Source of the DNA: CAYNLG01 sp964397995
GTDB taxonomy: Bacteria > Planctomycetota > Phycisphaerae > FEN-1346
Direction: 5' to 3'
Assembly (NCBI GenBank): GCA_964397995.1
Contig: CAYNLG010000034.1
Coordinates: 1 to 36,771, forward strand
Length of the DNA stretch: 36,771 nucleotides
Positions 15,879 through 24,288 of the stretch are shown here, one piece after another. Each line of letters begins with the position of its first letter. The first letter of the stretch is position 1. The notes beneath the pieces were generated by a model. That model saw only the letters and a list, made by a program, of their open reading frames with translations. It had not been told where the DNA came from and ran no database searches. The translations under genes and the position numbers were made by a program.

Positions 15879-17339
15879 ATGCCGCGCCATCGCACGTCCG
15901 CCGCCGTCGTGTGCCTGGCGCTCGTGCTGTGCGCTGCGGGCGCGGTGCGGGCGGACTGGCGGTCGGCCTCCGACCGGGGGTCGCGGGCGTTCGAGAAGGG
16001 CCGGTTCGCCGAGGCCGAGGCGGCCTTCCGCGAGGCCCTCGCGGACGCCGAGGGCGCGAAACCCGACATGCGCCTGGCCCGAAGCCTGAACAACCTGGCC
16101 ACCGTCTGCCAGGCCACCGGCAAGTACGACGAGGCCGCCAAACTGCTTGCTCGCTGCGTCGACCTGATCAAGCGCCTGCGCGGTCGCGGGCACGCCGACG
16201 TGGCCGTGCCCCTGGCGAACCTGGGGAACCTGGAGCGGGTGCGCGGCCATTACCGGGAGGCGGAGGAACGGCTGCGGCAGGCGTTGATCCTGCGGACGCG
16301 GGCGCTCGGGAGGCGGCATGCCTTGGTCGGCGCCGCCCTCGCCGGCCTGGCGGAGGTCCACCGGGCGCGCGGCGAGTTCGCCAAGGCAGGGCCCGTCTAC
16401 GAGCAGGCCCTCGACATCCTCCGGGAGGCCCACGGCCGCGCGCATCCCAACGTGGCCGTCGTCCTGACGAACCTGGCCGCCTTCCACCGCGACCAGGACC
16501 ACTTCACCACGGCCCGGGCCCTGGCCGACGAGGCCGTCGGCATCCTGCGGAAGGCGGGCGGCAAGGACGACCCGCGCCTCGCCCCCGGGCTGATGGCACT
16601 TGGCCACGCGATGCAGGGGCTGCGGGACCTGGAGGCGGCCGAGAGGCATTTCGCCGCGGCCCTGGCCCTCCGCGAGGCCACCCTCGGCAAGGACCACCCC
16701 CATGTCGCCGAGGTCCTGGAGGCCCTGGCGACGGTGCGGCGGCTCGAGCGCCGGACCGAGGAAGCTGAGCCGCTGACAGCCCGCGCGGTGCGCATCCTCG
16801 AGACCGGTTTCGGCCCGGAGCACCCCGAATTGGGCCGCGCCCTGGTCAGCCGCGCGACCGTTCTGCGCATCCTGGGGCGACACGAGGAGGCCTTGGCGGC
16901 GGCGGAGCGGTCACTCGCCATCCGCGAGCGCGTTCTCGGCGCCGAGCACCGCGACGTGGCCGACAGCCTGGCCGCCGTCGCCGACGTCTACCGCGCCACC
17001 GACCGCGACGCGAGGGCGGAGGCGCCGATGCGCCGAGCGCTGGGGATCCTCTCGCGTGCGCTGGGCACGCGGCACCCGGACGTCGCGACCCACCAGAACC
17101 GGCTGGCGCTGCTCCTGGTAAACCTGGCGCAGTTCACGGAGGCGTCGAACCTGTACGAGGCGGCCACGGCGACGCGGGAAGCGGTCTACGGCCCGGACCA
17201 CCCGCGCGTGGCCATCATTCTGGAGAACCACGCGAAGGCGTTGCGGCAGCTCCAGAAGGACGACAAGGCCGCCGCCCTGAAGGCCCGGGCCAAGGCGATC
17301 TGGGACGCGTTCACGGCGAGGCGCGAAGGCGACGGTTAG
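15879..17339 (+). CDS. Exported TPR protein (kinesin-light-chain-like repeats)
   Basis: The 486-residue product starts at ATG 15879, after AAGGGG, with a signal peptide (VVCLALVLCAAGAVRA). Almost the whole mature chain is about ten TPR units of 42 residues with the KLC-type pattern (HPxVAxxLxNLAxxxRxxGxxxEAExLxxxALxIRExxxGxxH). Clear units include LARSLNNLATVCQATGKYDE, HPNVAVVLTNLAAFHRDQ and HPDVATHQNRLALLLVNLAQ. There are no catalytic motifs, so a scaffold for protein-protein contacts in the periplasm or at the surface is likely. Its stop codon overlaps the stop of the convergent GH130 gene by 4 bp. Confidence 0.88.
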   Translation: MPRHRTSAAVVCLALVLCAAGAVRADWRSASDRGSRAFEKGRFAEAEAAFREALADAEGAKPDMRLARSLNNLATVCQATGKYDEAAKLLARCVDLIKRLRGRGHADVAVPLANLGNLERVRGHYREAEERLRQALILRTRALGRRHALVGAALAGLAEVHRARGEFAKAGPVYEQALDILREAHGRAHPNVAVVLTNLAAFHRDQDHFTTARALADEAVGILRKAGGKDDPRLAPGLMALGHAMQGLRDLEAAERHFAAALALREATLGKDHPHVAEVLEALATVRRLERRTEEAEPLTARAVRILETGFGPEHPELGRALVSRATVLRILGRHEEALAAAERSLAIRERVLGAEHRDVADSLAAVADVYRATDRDARAEAPMRRALGILSRALGTRHPDVATHQNRLALLLVNLAQFTEASNLYEAATATREAVYGPDHPRVAIILENHAKALRQLQKDDKAAALKARAKAIWDAFTARREGDG

Positions 17340-18364
17340 GACGGGCAGCCCCGCAGGTGCTCGACCAGGGCCGCCAGGTCGCACGTCGCGAGACCACAGT
17401 GGATGTCGCCGCCGCCGTAGTAGACGTGCAGCCGCCCGTCGAGGACCACCGCCCCGCATGGGAAGACGACACCGTTGTAGTAGCCCTCCCGTTCCCAGGG
17501 CTCGGTCGGCTCCATCAGCCAATCCGGCGTCCGGTGCCGCACCACCGTCGGGTCCTCCAGGTCGAGCAGCATGGCCCCGATACGGTAGTACCGGTCGGCT
17601 TCGCTGACGCCGTGGTAGAGGATGAGCCAGCCGGCCTCGGTGCGGAGCGGCGGCGTGTTGGCGCCGATCTTCGTGCCCTCCCAGTCGTACTTGGCCTTCG
17701 CCAGAAGCATGAGGTCCGCCTCCGGCCACCGGAGCAGGTCGTCGCTGGCGGCAATCCAGATGGACGGGGCCTCGCAGCCATGCCCGGGACCGACGCGGAA
17801 GGCCGGGCGGCTCAGCCGCCAAAACCGGCCACCGATGCGTTCCGGGAAGAGGATGACATCGCGGTCGTCCTCGGTCGGGTCGGTCATGCGGCCGGGGCGG
17901 AGGAAGGTGCGGAAGTCGCGCGTCAGCGCGAGGCCCGTCGACGTCAGGTTCCGCCGCAACGCCGCCGGGAAAACCTCCGGCCGCGCCGGGCCGCGGTACC
18001 GCATCTTGTCGGGCCAGTCCCAGTACTCGCCCTGCAGAGCGGGGAAGGCCGCGTAGGTGATGGCATACCACTCGCCGAACTTGACGACCCGCGGGTCTTC
18101 CAGGGCACCGGCGTCCCAGGCGTCGGGCTGGGGCGACATCACGGGCCGGTCGCCGACCACCTTGAAGTGCACCCCGTCGGCGCTCCGCGCCAGGCCGATG
18201 TGCCGCACGTGCGCGATGTCCCAGTCCGCGCACCGGAAGAGCATCGTGACCTCGCCGGTCTCGGGATCGGCCCACGCGCCGGGGTTGGTGGCGGTACGGC
18301 TCATCCAGGGCACGGACGGGTCGGGCGAGAGGATCGGGCCGCCGGGGTGCTTCTCGAGCTTCAT
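17336..18364 (-). CDS. GH130 family glycoside phosphorylase/hydrolase
   Basis: The 342-residue protein has the five-bladed beta-propeller hallmarks of GH130: NPGAWADPETGEVTMLFRC near residues 27-45, HIGLARSADGVHF, ALEDPRVVKFGEWYAITY near 91-108, STGLALTRDFRTF, and a C-terminal YYNGVVFPCGAVVLDGRLHV. Family members phosphorolyse or hydrolyse beta-mannosides such as mannosyl-N-acetylglucosamine or mannobiose, usually in the cytoplasm. No signal peptide is present. The ATG at 18364 has AAGGAG upstream. It shares strand and spacing (97 nt) with the Gfo/Idh/MocA gene, so they may form an operon for oligosaccharide breakdown. Confidence 0.85.
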   Translation of the reverse strand: MKLEKHPGGPILSPDPSVPWMSRTATNPGAWADPETGEVTMLFRCADWDIAHVRHIGLARSADGVHFKVVGDRPVMSPQPDAWDAGALEDPRVVKFGEWYAITYAAFPALQGEYWDWPDKMRYRGPARPEVFPAALRRNLTSTGLALTRDFRTFLRPGRMTDPTEDDRDVILFPERIGGRFWRLSRPAFRVGPGHGCEAPSIWIAASDDLLRWPEADLMLLAKAKYDWEGTKIGANTPPLRTEAGWLILYHGVSEADRYYRIGAMLLDLEDPTVVRHRTPDWLMEPTEPWEREGYYNGVVFPCGAVVLDGRLHVYYGGGDIHCGLATCDLAALVEHLRGCPS

Positions 18365-18460
18365 CGGGGGGCTCCTTCGGGCGCGGCAGGCGCGCTCGGA
18401 GGGTAGCGGCCGATGGCAGGCCCGTCCAGCGTTTCGCTCGGCCCGAGGGGCAGCCGGCCG

Positions 18461-19567
18461 TTACGGGGCCGCCAACTCCCACTCGCCCTGCCCCGGGGCG
18501 AGAGGCAGCGGCCGGTCGCAGGTCGAGGCGATCTCGACGTGACGACCGGACTCCGAGGCCGTGTGCACCGCGTGCATGACCTCCAGGACATGGAGCGTCA
18601 ACTCCGCCCCGGCGCGGGCCGGGCGGCCGGTGCGCGACGCCTCGGCCAGATCGGCGGTGCCGAGGCCGCGGCTGTTCTTCGCGTGGGCGTGCGTCAGGTC
18701 GACCTCGCGCCACTCCCCCTCCGCGAAGACCCGGACGGGGCCGCCGAACGTGTTCGGGTCCGGCACGGCCAGACTGCCCTCGGCGCCATAGATTTCGATG
18801 CGCGGCAGGTTGTGGGCGTGGACGTCGAAGCTGGTGATGAGCGTCGCGACGGCACCGCCCGCGAAGTCGAGCACGGCCGCCCAGTGCGTCGGCACCTCCA
18901 CCTCGATCGTCTGGCCGCGCTTCGGCTCGCTCGCGATCGTCCGCGTCGGGAAGCTCGCGCGGGTGGAGCCGGTAACACGGCGGACGGGGCCGAGAAGCGA
19001 AACGAGGGCGGTGACGTAGTAAGGGCCCATGTCGAACATCGGGCCGCCGCCCGGCTTGTAGAAGAACTCGGGATCGGGGTGCCACCGCTCGTGACCGCGC
19101 CCGAGCAGGAACGCCGTGGCGGCCACCGGGGTACCGATGCCGCCGTCGTCGAGGAGCTTGCGGCAGGTCTGGAGGCCGGCGCCGAGGAACGTGTCGGGCG
19201 CGCCGCCGAGGCCGAGGCCGCGCGCGGCCGCCAGGTCGACGAGCTCGCGCCCTTCGTCCAAGCCGGCGGCCAGGGGCTTCTCGTTGTAGACGTGCTTGCC
19301 CGCCTGCAAGGCGGCCTTGGCGACGGGGTAGTGCGCCCCGGGGACGGTCAGGTTGAGGACCATCTCAACGCGGTCGTCGGCAAGCAGGTCGTCCGCGGTG
19401 CAGGCCGTGGGGACGCCGTAGGCCTCGGCCTGGGCCTGGGCCCGGTCGAGGACGAGGTCGGCGCAGGCCACCGGCTCGAGCTGGGGACACGCGGCCGCGT
19501 TCTTGAGGTAGATCCCGCTGATGTTGCCGCAGCCGACGATGCCGACGCGCATGGGGTCCCGGGGCAC
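18461..19567 (-). CDS. Gfo/Idh/MocA family oxidoreductase
   Basis: The 368-residue NAD(P)-dependent dehydrogenase acts on sugars or inositols. The Rossmann N-terminus reads MRVGIVGCGNISGIYLKNAA, the family motif is YNEKPLA near residue 97, and the C-terminal half has FYKPGGGPMFDMGPYYV and TLHVLEVMHAVHTASESG. The GTG at 19567 is preferred because GGAAGGA lies 8 nt upstream. The ATG at 19552 (MRVGIVG) is 15 nt inside and lacks its own site. The context with GH130 suggests a sugar-derived substrate. The family is too broad for a firm substrate. Confidence 0.9.
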   Translation of the reverse strand: MPRDPMRVGIVGCGNISGIYLKNAAACPQLEPVACADLVLDRAQAQAEAYGVPTACTADDLLADDRVEMVLNLTVPGAHYPVAKAALQAGKHVYNEKPLAAGLDEGRELVDLAAARGLGLGGAPDTFLGAGLQTCRKLLDDGGIGTPVAATAFLLGRGHERWHPDPEFFYKPGGGPMFDMGPYYVTALVSLLGPVRRVTGSTRASFPTRTIASEPKRGQTIEVEVPTHWAAVLDFAGGAVATLITSFDVHAHNLPRIEIYGAEGSLAVPDPNTFGGPVRVFAEGEWREVDLTHAHAKNSRGLGTADLAEASRTGRPARAGAELTLHVLEVMHAVHTASESGRHVEIASTCDRPLPLAPGQGEWELAAP

Positions 19568-19605
19568 GGCGTTAGTCCTTCCTGCGTAGGGTCGTGGGAT
19601 TCGTT

Positions 19606-20838
19606 TCAGAACCGGCCGAAGCCGCCGGCGGTGCGGCCGGCGAGGCCGCCCTGCGGCGGGAGGACATCTCCCTTGACGACACAGGCCGTGGCCCGCTCGG
19701 GCGCGTCGAGGAACATCAGGCGCTTGGCGCGGCCCATGTTCTGGGTCCAGAGCGTCCCCCAGCGGCCGACGCCCAGGTGAACGTTGCCCGGATTGACCAT
19801 GTTCTTGTGGTGCGGCGGGCTGGAGAACCATTGCCAGAAGGCGTGCTCGCCGCTCGCGGACCCGGCCGCGATGTTCTCGCTGTAGCCGCCCTTGTACCCG
19901 GCGTTGGCCATCCGCTTCGTGTGCGACTTCTCCGACGGCGTCGGCGAGTCGTGGCTGAAGTAACCCTTGTCGCTCATCTCCTTGGAGTGGCGTCGGGCGC
20001 TCTGCAGCAGCCGCGGATCGATCTCATACGGCAGGATGCCCAGGTACTCGCGGTACGCGTTCACGTGCTGGACGTTCACCCACTCCTGGCCGTCGGCCAG
20101 CGGGCGGACCGTCTCGTTGTGGGCCTCGATGCGGCGGCAGGCCCGGTAGAACCAGAGGAGCCTGCGGGACGGGTCGTCGGGCGGCTTCGCCCCGTCCTTG
20201 CCGGGGCCGAACTCGGGCACCTGCTGCATCGCCTCGACCGACATGCCGAGGACCTCTTCGGCCTGCGTCGCCAGGAACGCCTCCTTCTGCTCGGTAATGA
20301 CCCGGTCGCTGCCCGGGGTGGTCTCGGTGTAGACGGCCATGAGGCGCGGCCGGCGGGCCATGACGTCGAGGACGGCCGCCCGGAGTTCCTGGAGGCCGTT
20401 GAGCTGCGTGGTCAGGGCCTTGAGCTTCTCGTAGTTGGCCTTGGCGATCTGCATCGTCTCGTCTTTGCCAAGGACCTTGATGTTGTCGCGGGCGCTTGCG
20501 CGAAGCTCCAGGAGCTGGGTTTCCAGCGCCTCGCGCTGAGCAGGATCGCCGGCCTGGCGGGCGGCCTGCGCGACGGCCTTGCGGTCGCGTTCCAGGAGCT
20601 CACGGACCACGCCGAAGAGGCTCGCGCGGCCGGCCTCGCCCAAGGCCTGGAGCCCGGCGATGGCCTTGTCGGCGTCGGCGGGGTCACCCGTAAAGGCGAG
20701 CTTCCGCAGTTCGGCCACCTCGCGGCGCTGGGCCGGCGTCAGCGGCACGACCGCGGCCAAGGTGGAGGAGGCGCCGATGGCGGCAGTCAGCCCCACGAGG
20801 ACGGCGGCGAGGCGGCAGACTCGGATACGGTGCGGCAT
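19606..20838 (-). CDS. Exported CAP/SCP domain protein with helical N-terminal region
   Basis: The 410-residue product starts at ATG 20838 with AAGGGAG 7 nt upstream; an in-frame TTG two codons earlier is less likely. The signal peptide runs to about residue 28 (VGLTAAIGASSTLAA). Residues 35-220 are predicted helical and charged (RREVAELRKLAF, LLELRASARDNIKVLGKDE). Residues 255-385 form a CAP (SCP/PR-1) domain: VNAYREYLGI, LLQSARRHSKEMSDKGYFSH, GYSENIAAGS, WFSSPPHHKNMVNPGNVHLG and WTQNMG. The conserved His and Glu of the CAP pocket are present in these motifs. CAP proteins are secreted, and their biochemical role is often unknown. It has its own promoter (20906-20934). Confidence 0.87.
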   Translation of the reverse strand: MPHRIRVCRLAAVLVGLTAAIGASSTLAAVVPLTPAQRREVAELRKLAFTGDPADADKAIAGLQALGEAGRASLFGVVRELLERDRKAVAQAARQAGDPAQREALETQLLELRASARDNIKVLGKDETMQIAKANYEKLKALTTQLNGLQELRAAVLDVMARRPRLMAVYTETTPGSDRVITEQKEAFLATQAEEVLGMSVEAMQQVPEFGPGKDGAKPPDDPSRRLLWFYRACRRIEAHNETVRPLADGQEWVNVQHVNAYREYLGILPYEIDPRLLQSARRHSKEMSDKGYFSHDSPTPSEKSHTKRMANAGYKGGYSENIAAGSASGEHAFWQWFSSPPHHKNMVNPGNVHLGVGRWGTLWTQNMGRAKRLMFLDAPERATACVVKGDVLPPQGGLAGRTAGGFGRF

Positions 20839-20905
20839 CGGCAACTCCCTTCACGCAGAAAACGCGCCGTCTCTTTGTACGGTCGAAGCGTCCCCGCGAC
20901 GGGGC

Positions 20906-20934
20906 ATTCTACGGGACGGCCCCGCCCCAGGCAA
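20906..20934 (-). promoter_or_regulatory. Sigma70-like promoter for the CAP-domain gene
   Basis: Minus strand: TTGCCT (20934-20929), exactly 17 nt, TAGAAT (20911-20906). Predicted start is near 20899, giving a leader of about 60 nt. It lies in the gap after the small membrane protein gene. Confidence 0.6.
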
Positions 20935-20985
20935 CCCAGGCCGCGCCGCGGATCCTCGCGCGATGAACGCGGCGGCACGGCCGGC

Positions 20986-21294
20986 TCACACGCGCCCGAC
21001 GGACCTCAGCGCCACCCACGCGATGGACGCCAGCACGACCAGCAACGTGACCGTCAGCACGACGTCCAAGGCCAGGCGGCGGCGCTGGGTCGCGGGGAGA
21101 TAGACGCGGCCGAAGCCCCACAGGGCCAGAGGGGGAACCGCGACGTACACAGCCAGCCGGGCGGCCAGCGCCCAGTCCCACGGCGACATCACCGCCTCGT
21201 ACGCCACCAGGGCCGCGAACGGTACCGTGCCGGCAATGACCAGCCACCGGACGAGTCGTCCGATCGGGTCGCGTTGGGGCTCGAGATCGGCCAT
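20986..21294 (-). CDS. Small membrane protein, unknown function
   Basis: The 102-residue protein starts at ATG 21294. It has three predicted membrane segments, roughly residues 14-34 (LVRWLVIAGTVPFAALVAYE), 42-63 (ALAARLAVYVAVPPLALWGF) and 75-96 (LALDVVLTVTLLVVLASIAW), and basic loops (PATQRRR). I recognise no family. It stands alone between the CAP gene and the divergent isoprenoid genes. High GC at third positions and hydrophobic periodicity support a real gene. Confidence 0.6.
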   Translation of the reverse strand: MADLEPQRDPIGRLVRWLVIAGTVPFAALVAYEAVMSPWDWALAARLAVYVAVPPLALWGFGRVYLPATQRRRLALDVVLTVTLLVVLASIAWVALRSVGRV

Positions 21295-21387
21295 GCGACC
21301 ATTAGACGGACCGTGGCGCGGGCGTGTCAAGCGGGCCGGCCGCCTTCCCCCGCCGCCGTGGCGTGCCCCGCGGCTTCGCTTTTTGCC

Positions 21388-21416
21388 TTGTGGGGCTATG
21401 AGGGCGGGATTACGAT
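21388..21416 (+). promoter_or_regulatory. Possible promoter for the ispA-dxs-nadK run
   Basis: TTGTGG (21388-21393), 17 nt, TACGAT (21411-21416), predicted start near 21423. If correct, the ATG at 21415 cannot be the translation start of the synthase and the ATG at 21454 is used. Confidence 0.35.
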
Positions 21417-21453
21417 GCACGTTCCGAACGGGCCGCGCGCCCGGGGGTCCGCC

Positions 21454-22350
21454 ATGCCACCGCAACCCGCGACGCTTCAGGACGTGCTCCGCGACCGGGC
21501 CGACCAGGTCCGCGAAGCCCTCGACGCCCGGCTGCCCGTCGAGGAGGGGCCGTGCGCGCGGCTGCACGAGGCCGTGCGGTACATGGTGCTCGGCGGAGGG
21601 AAGAAGCTGCGGCCGGTGCTCGCGACGCTGGCCTGTGAGGCGTGCGGGGGCGCCCCGGTTCGGGCCATGCCGGCGGCGTGCGCCGTCGAGATGGTCCACA
21701 CCTACTCGCTCATTCACGACGACCTGCCGGCGATGGATGACGACGCCTTGCGGCACGGGCAGCCGTCGTGCCACGTCCGGTTCGACGAGGCCACGGCCAT
21801 TCTCGCGGGCGACGCCCTGCTCACAGAGGCCTTCGGCGTGATCGCGCGGGAGGTGGCCGACCCGTCCGTCGCGCGGCGGCTGGCCGACGAGTTGGCGACG
21901 GCCGCCGGCGCGGCCGGGATGGTGGGCGGCCAGGCGGCGGACCTGAAGGCCGAGCGTGAGGGCCTCGCGGACGAGGCCCTGCTCACGCTCATCCATCAGC
22001 GGAAAACCGCGGCCCTCCTGACCGCGTCTATCGTGATGGGCGCCATCAGCGCCGAGGCCTCGGAGCACCTCGAACGGAGCCTTCGCGACTACGCCGGGCA
22101 CCTCGGCCTGGCGTTCCAGATCGCCGACGACGTGCTCGACGCCTCCGCGACCACCGAGGCCCTCGGCAAGACCGCCGGCAAGGATGCCGCCCAAAACAAG
22201 CTGACCTTCGTCTCGCTGTACGGGCTGGAGGCGGCGCGGCGCCGGGCGTGGGCTGAGGCGGACCGGGCGATCGACGCCCTCGGCGCGTTCGGCCACGAGG
22301 CCGACTGGCTCCGCGACATGGCCCGCTTCGTGGTGGAACGCGGGCACTGA
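21454..22350 (+). CDS. ispA: Polyprenyl (farnesyl/geranylgeranyl) diphosphate synthase
   Basis: The 298-residue cytoplasmic trans-prenyltransferase condenses isopentenyl diphosphate with allylic diphosphates. Motifs: GGGKKLRPVL; first Asp-rich motif DDLPAMDDD at residues 89-97; GDALLTEAF; GGQAADL; KTAALL; and second Asp-rich motif DDVLD at 225-229. The length matches bacterial IspA. The two-residue insertion (PA) in the first motif is the usual bacterial short-chain type. The start at 21454 gives the family N-terminus; an upstream ATG at 21415 would add 13 unconserved residues. It is followed 46 nt later by dxs, a common pairing. Confidence 0.93.
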   Translation: MPPQPATLQDVLRDRADQVREALDARLPVEEGPCARLHEAVRYMVLGGGKKLRPVLATLACEACGGAPVRAMPAACAVEMVHTYSLIHDDLPAMDDDALRHGQPSCHVRFDEATAILAGDALLTEAFGVIAREVADPSVARRLADELATAAGAAGMVGGQAADLKAEREGLADEALLTLIHQRKTAALLTASIVMGAISAEASEHLERSLRDYAGHLGLAFQIADDVLDASATTEALGKTAGKDAAQNKLTFVSLYGLEAARRRAWAEADRAIDALGAFGHEADWLRDMARFVVERGH

Positions 22351-22396
22351 TTCAGACAACCACGGCGGCCCGGCCGCCGGACGGGAGAGTGAGGAC

Positions 22397-24271
22397 GTGA
22401 CGCTGCTCGAGACGATCCAGTCGCCGGCGGACCTGAAGCCGCTCACCGCCGACCAGCTCCAGGCCCTGGCCAAGGAGATCCGCGGCGCCATCACCGAGAC
22501 GGTGGCGGCGCGCGGCGGGCACCTGGCCAGCAACCTGGGCGTGGTGGAGCTGACGCTGGCGCTGCACCGCGCGTTCGACTTTCGGACAGACCATCTGGTC
22601 TTCGATGTCGGGCACCAGTGCTACGCCCACAAGCTGATCACCGGGCGGCGCGAGGCCTTCCGCGGATTGCGGACCGCCGGCGGCGCCAGTGGCTTCCCGA
22701 ACCCGGCGGAGGCGCCGGAGTACGACCTGTTCCGCACGGGCCACGCCGGGGCGAGCATCTCGACGGCCCTGGGGCTGGCCCTGGCCGCCCAGGCCGAAGG
22801 CTCGGAGGCCCGGGCCGTGGCGGTGGTCGGCGACGGGGCACTCTCCTGCGGCCTGGCGCTGGAGGCCCTGAACCACGCCGGCGACGTCGGCGTCGACCTG
22901 CTTGTGGTGCTGAACGACAACCAGATGGCAATCAGCCCGACGGTCGGCAGCGTCGCCCGATGGATGACCGCCGTCCGGACGACACGGGCCTACGGCAACC
23001 TGAAGGCCGACGTCCGGGAGATGCTGGACAGCATGCCGATGGGGCAGACGCTGACGGCGGCTATCTCCTCGTTCAAGCAGGGGCTGAAAGAGATCATCGT
23101 CCCGGACCACCCGCTGGAGCACCTGTTCGGGTTCCGGTGCTACGGGCCGGTGGACGGACACGACGTGGCGGGCCTGGAGGAGGTGCTGGGCGAAATGCGC
23201 CGCCTCCGCGGGCCGCGCCTCCTGCACGTCTACACGGAGAAGGGCCGGGGGTTCAAGCCGGCGTCGGATCAGCCGGCCCGGTGGCACAGCGCCCGCCCGT
23301 TCACGGAGAAGAACGGCGAGGTCGTCCCGCCCGAGCCCCCGCCCGTGCCCCCTTGGACGGACGTGGCCATGGACACGCTGACGGCCCTCGGCGAGGGCGA
23401 CGCCCGGATCGTCGGCATCACGGCGGCCATGCCGGAAGGCAGCGGCCTGGAACGCTTCGGCGAGCGGTTCCCCGACCGGTTCCACGACGTCGGCATCTGC
23501 GAGGCGCACGCCGTCGCTCTGGCGGCGGGCCTGGCACGCGGAGGGCGGCGGCCGGTGGTCGGCATCTACTCGACCTTCCTTCAGCGGTCCTACGACCAGC
23601 TCTTCCACGAGGTCGCGCTGCAGGGCCTGCCCATCGTCTTCCTCGTCGACCGGGCCGGCCTCGTCGGCGCCGACGGGCCGACCCATCATGGCCTGTACGA
23701 CATCGCGTACCTGCGACACCTCCCGGGGTTCACGCTGGCGGCCCCGGCCGACCGGCACGAACTCGGGGCGATGCTGCGCCTGGCCCTGGAGGCCGACGGG
23801 CCGTGGGCCATTCGGTATCCGCGCGACCGCGTCCCGGAGGCGGACGTCTCGGACGCGCCGGTCGAAGCGGGCCGGGCGGCCGTCCTGCGCGAGGGCGACG
23901 CCGGGGCGATTCTGGCCCTCGGGGCGACCGTCGCGGAAGCTTTGGACACCGCCGACCGCCTGGCCGAGGACGACCTGCACGTGACCGTGGCGAGCGCCCG
24001 GTTCGCCAAGCCCGTCGACGCCGATCTCGTGGCCGATCTGCTGGATCGGACGGGCTGGGTGTTGACGGCCGAGGACCACACGCTGCCCGGCGGGTTCGGG
24101 TCGGCGGTGCTGGAGGCCGCGGCGACACGCGGGCTCGACGTCGCGCGACTCCATCGGCTGGGCGTCGGGGAGACGTTCGTCGAGCATGCGGCGCGACGGG
24201 CGCAGTTGGGGGCGGCCGGCCTGACGGCCGACGGCATCGTCCGAACGGTCCGGGACCTGGCCGGGCGCTGA
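22397..24271 (+). CDS. dxs: 1-deoxy-D-xylulose-5-phosphate synthase
   Basis: The 624-residue enzyme makes DXP from pyruvate and glyceraldehyde-3-phosphate with thiamine diphosphate, the first step of the MEP isoprenoid pathway. Visible hallmarks: RGGHLASNLGVVELTLALH; DVGHQCYAHKLITGR; the TPP motif GDGALSCGLALEALNHAG...LNDNQMAISPTVG; DGHDVAGL; VGICEAHAVALAAGLA with the catalytic Glu; GADGPTHHGLYDIAYLRHLP; and a C-terminal transketolase domain (EDHTLPGGFGSAVLE). The start is GTG 22397 after GAGTGAGG. Full length is normal for Dxs. It provides C5 units for the synthase encoded just upstream. Confidence 0.97.
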   Translation: MTLLETIQSPADLKPLTADQLQALAKEIRGAITETVAARGGHLASNLGVVELTLALHRAFDFRTDHLVFDVGHQCYAHKLITGRREAFRGLRTAGGASGFPNPAEAPEYDLFRTGHAGASISTALGLALAAQAEGSEARAVAVVGDGALSCGLALEALNHAGDVGVDLLVVLNDNQMAISPTVGSVARWMTAVRTTRAYGNLKADVREMLDSMPMGQTLTAAISSFKQGLKEIIVPDHPLEHLFGFRCYGPVDGHDVAGLEEVLGEMRRLRGPRLLHVYTEKGRGFKPASDQPARWHSARPFTEKNGEVVPPEPPPVPPWTDVAMDTLTALGEGDARIVGITAAMPEGSGLERFGERFPDRFHDVGICEAHAVALAAGLARGGRRPVVGIYSTFLQRSYDQLFHEVALQGLPIVFLVDRAGLVGADGPTHHGLYDIAYLRHLPGFTLAAPADRHELGAMLRLALEADGPWAIRYPRDRVPEADVSDAPVEAGRAAVLREGDAGAILALGATVAEALDTADRLAEDDLHVTVASARFAKPVDADLVADLLDRTGWVLTAEDHTLPGGFGSAVLEAAATRGLDVARLHRLGVGETFVEHAARRAQLGAAGLTADGIVRTVRDLAGR

Positions 24272-24288
24272 GCGGGAGGGGGTCGGCC

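Noticed and set aside
17336..17339. Four-base overlap of the stop codons of the convergent TPR and GH130 genes
   Set aside because: It is real, but such tail overlaps are ordinary in compact genomes, and no special role is indicated.
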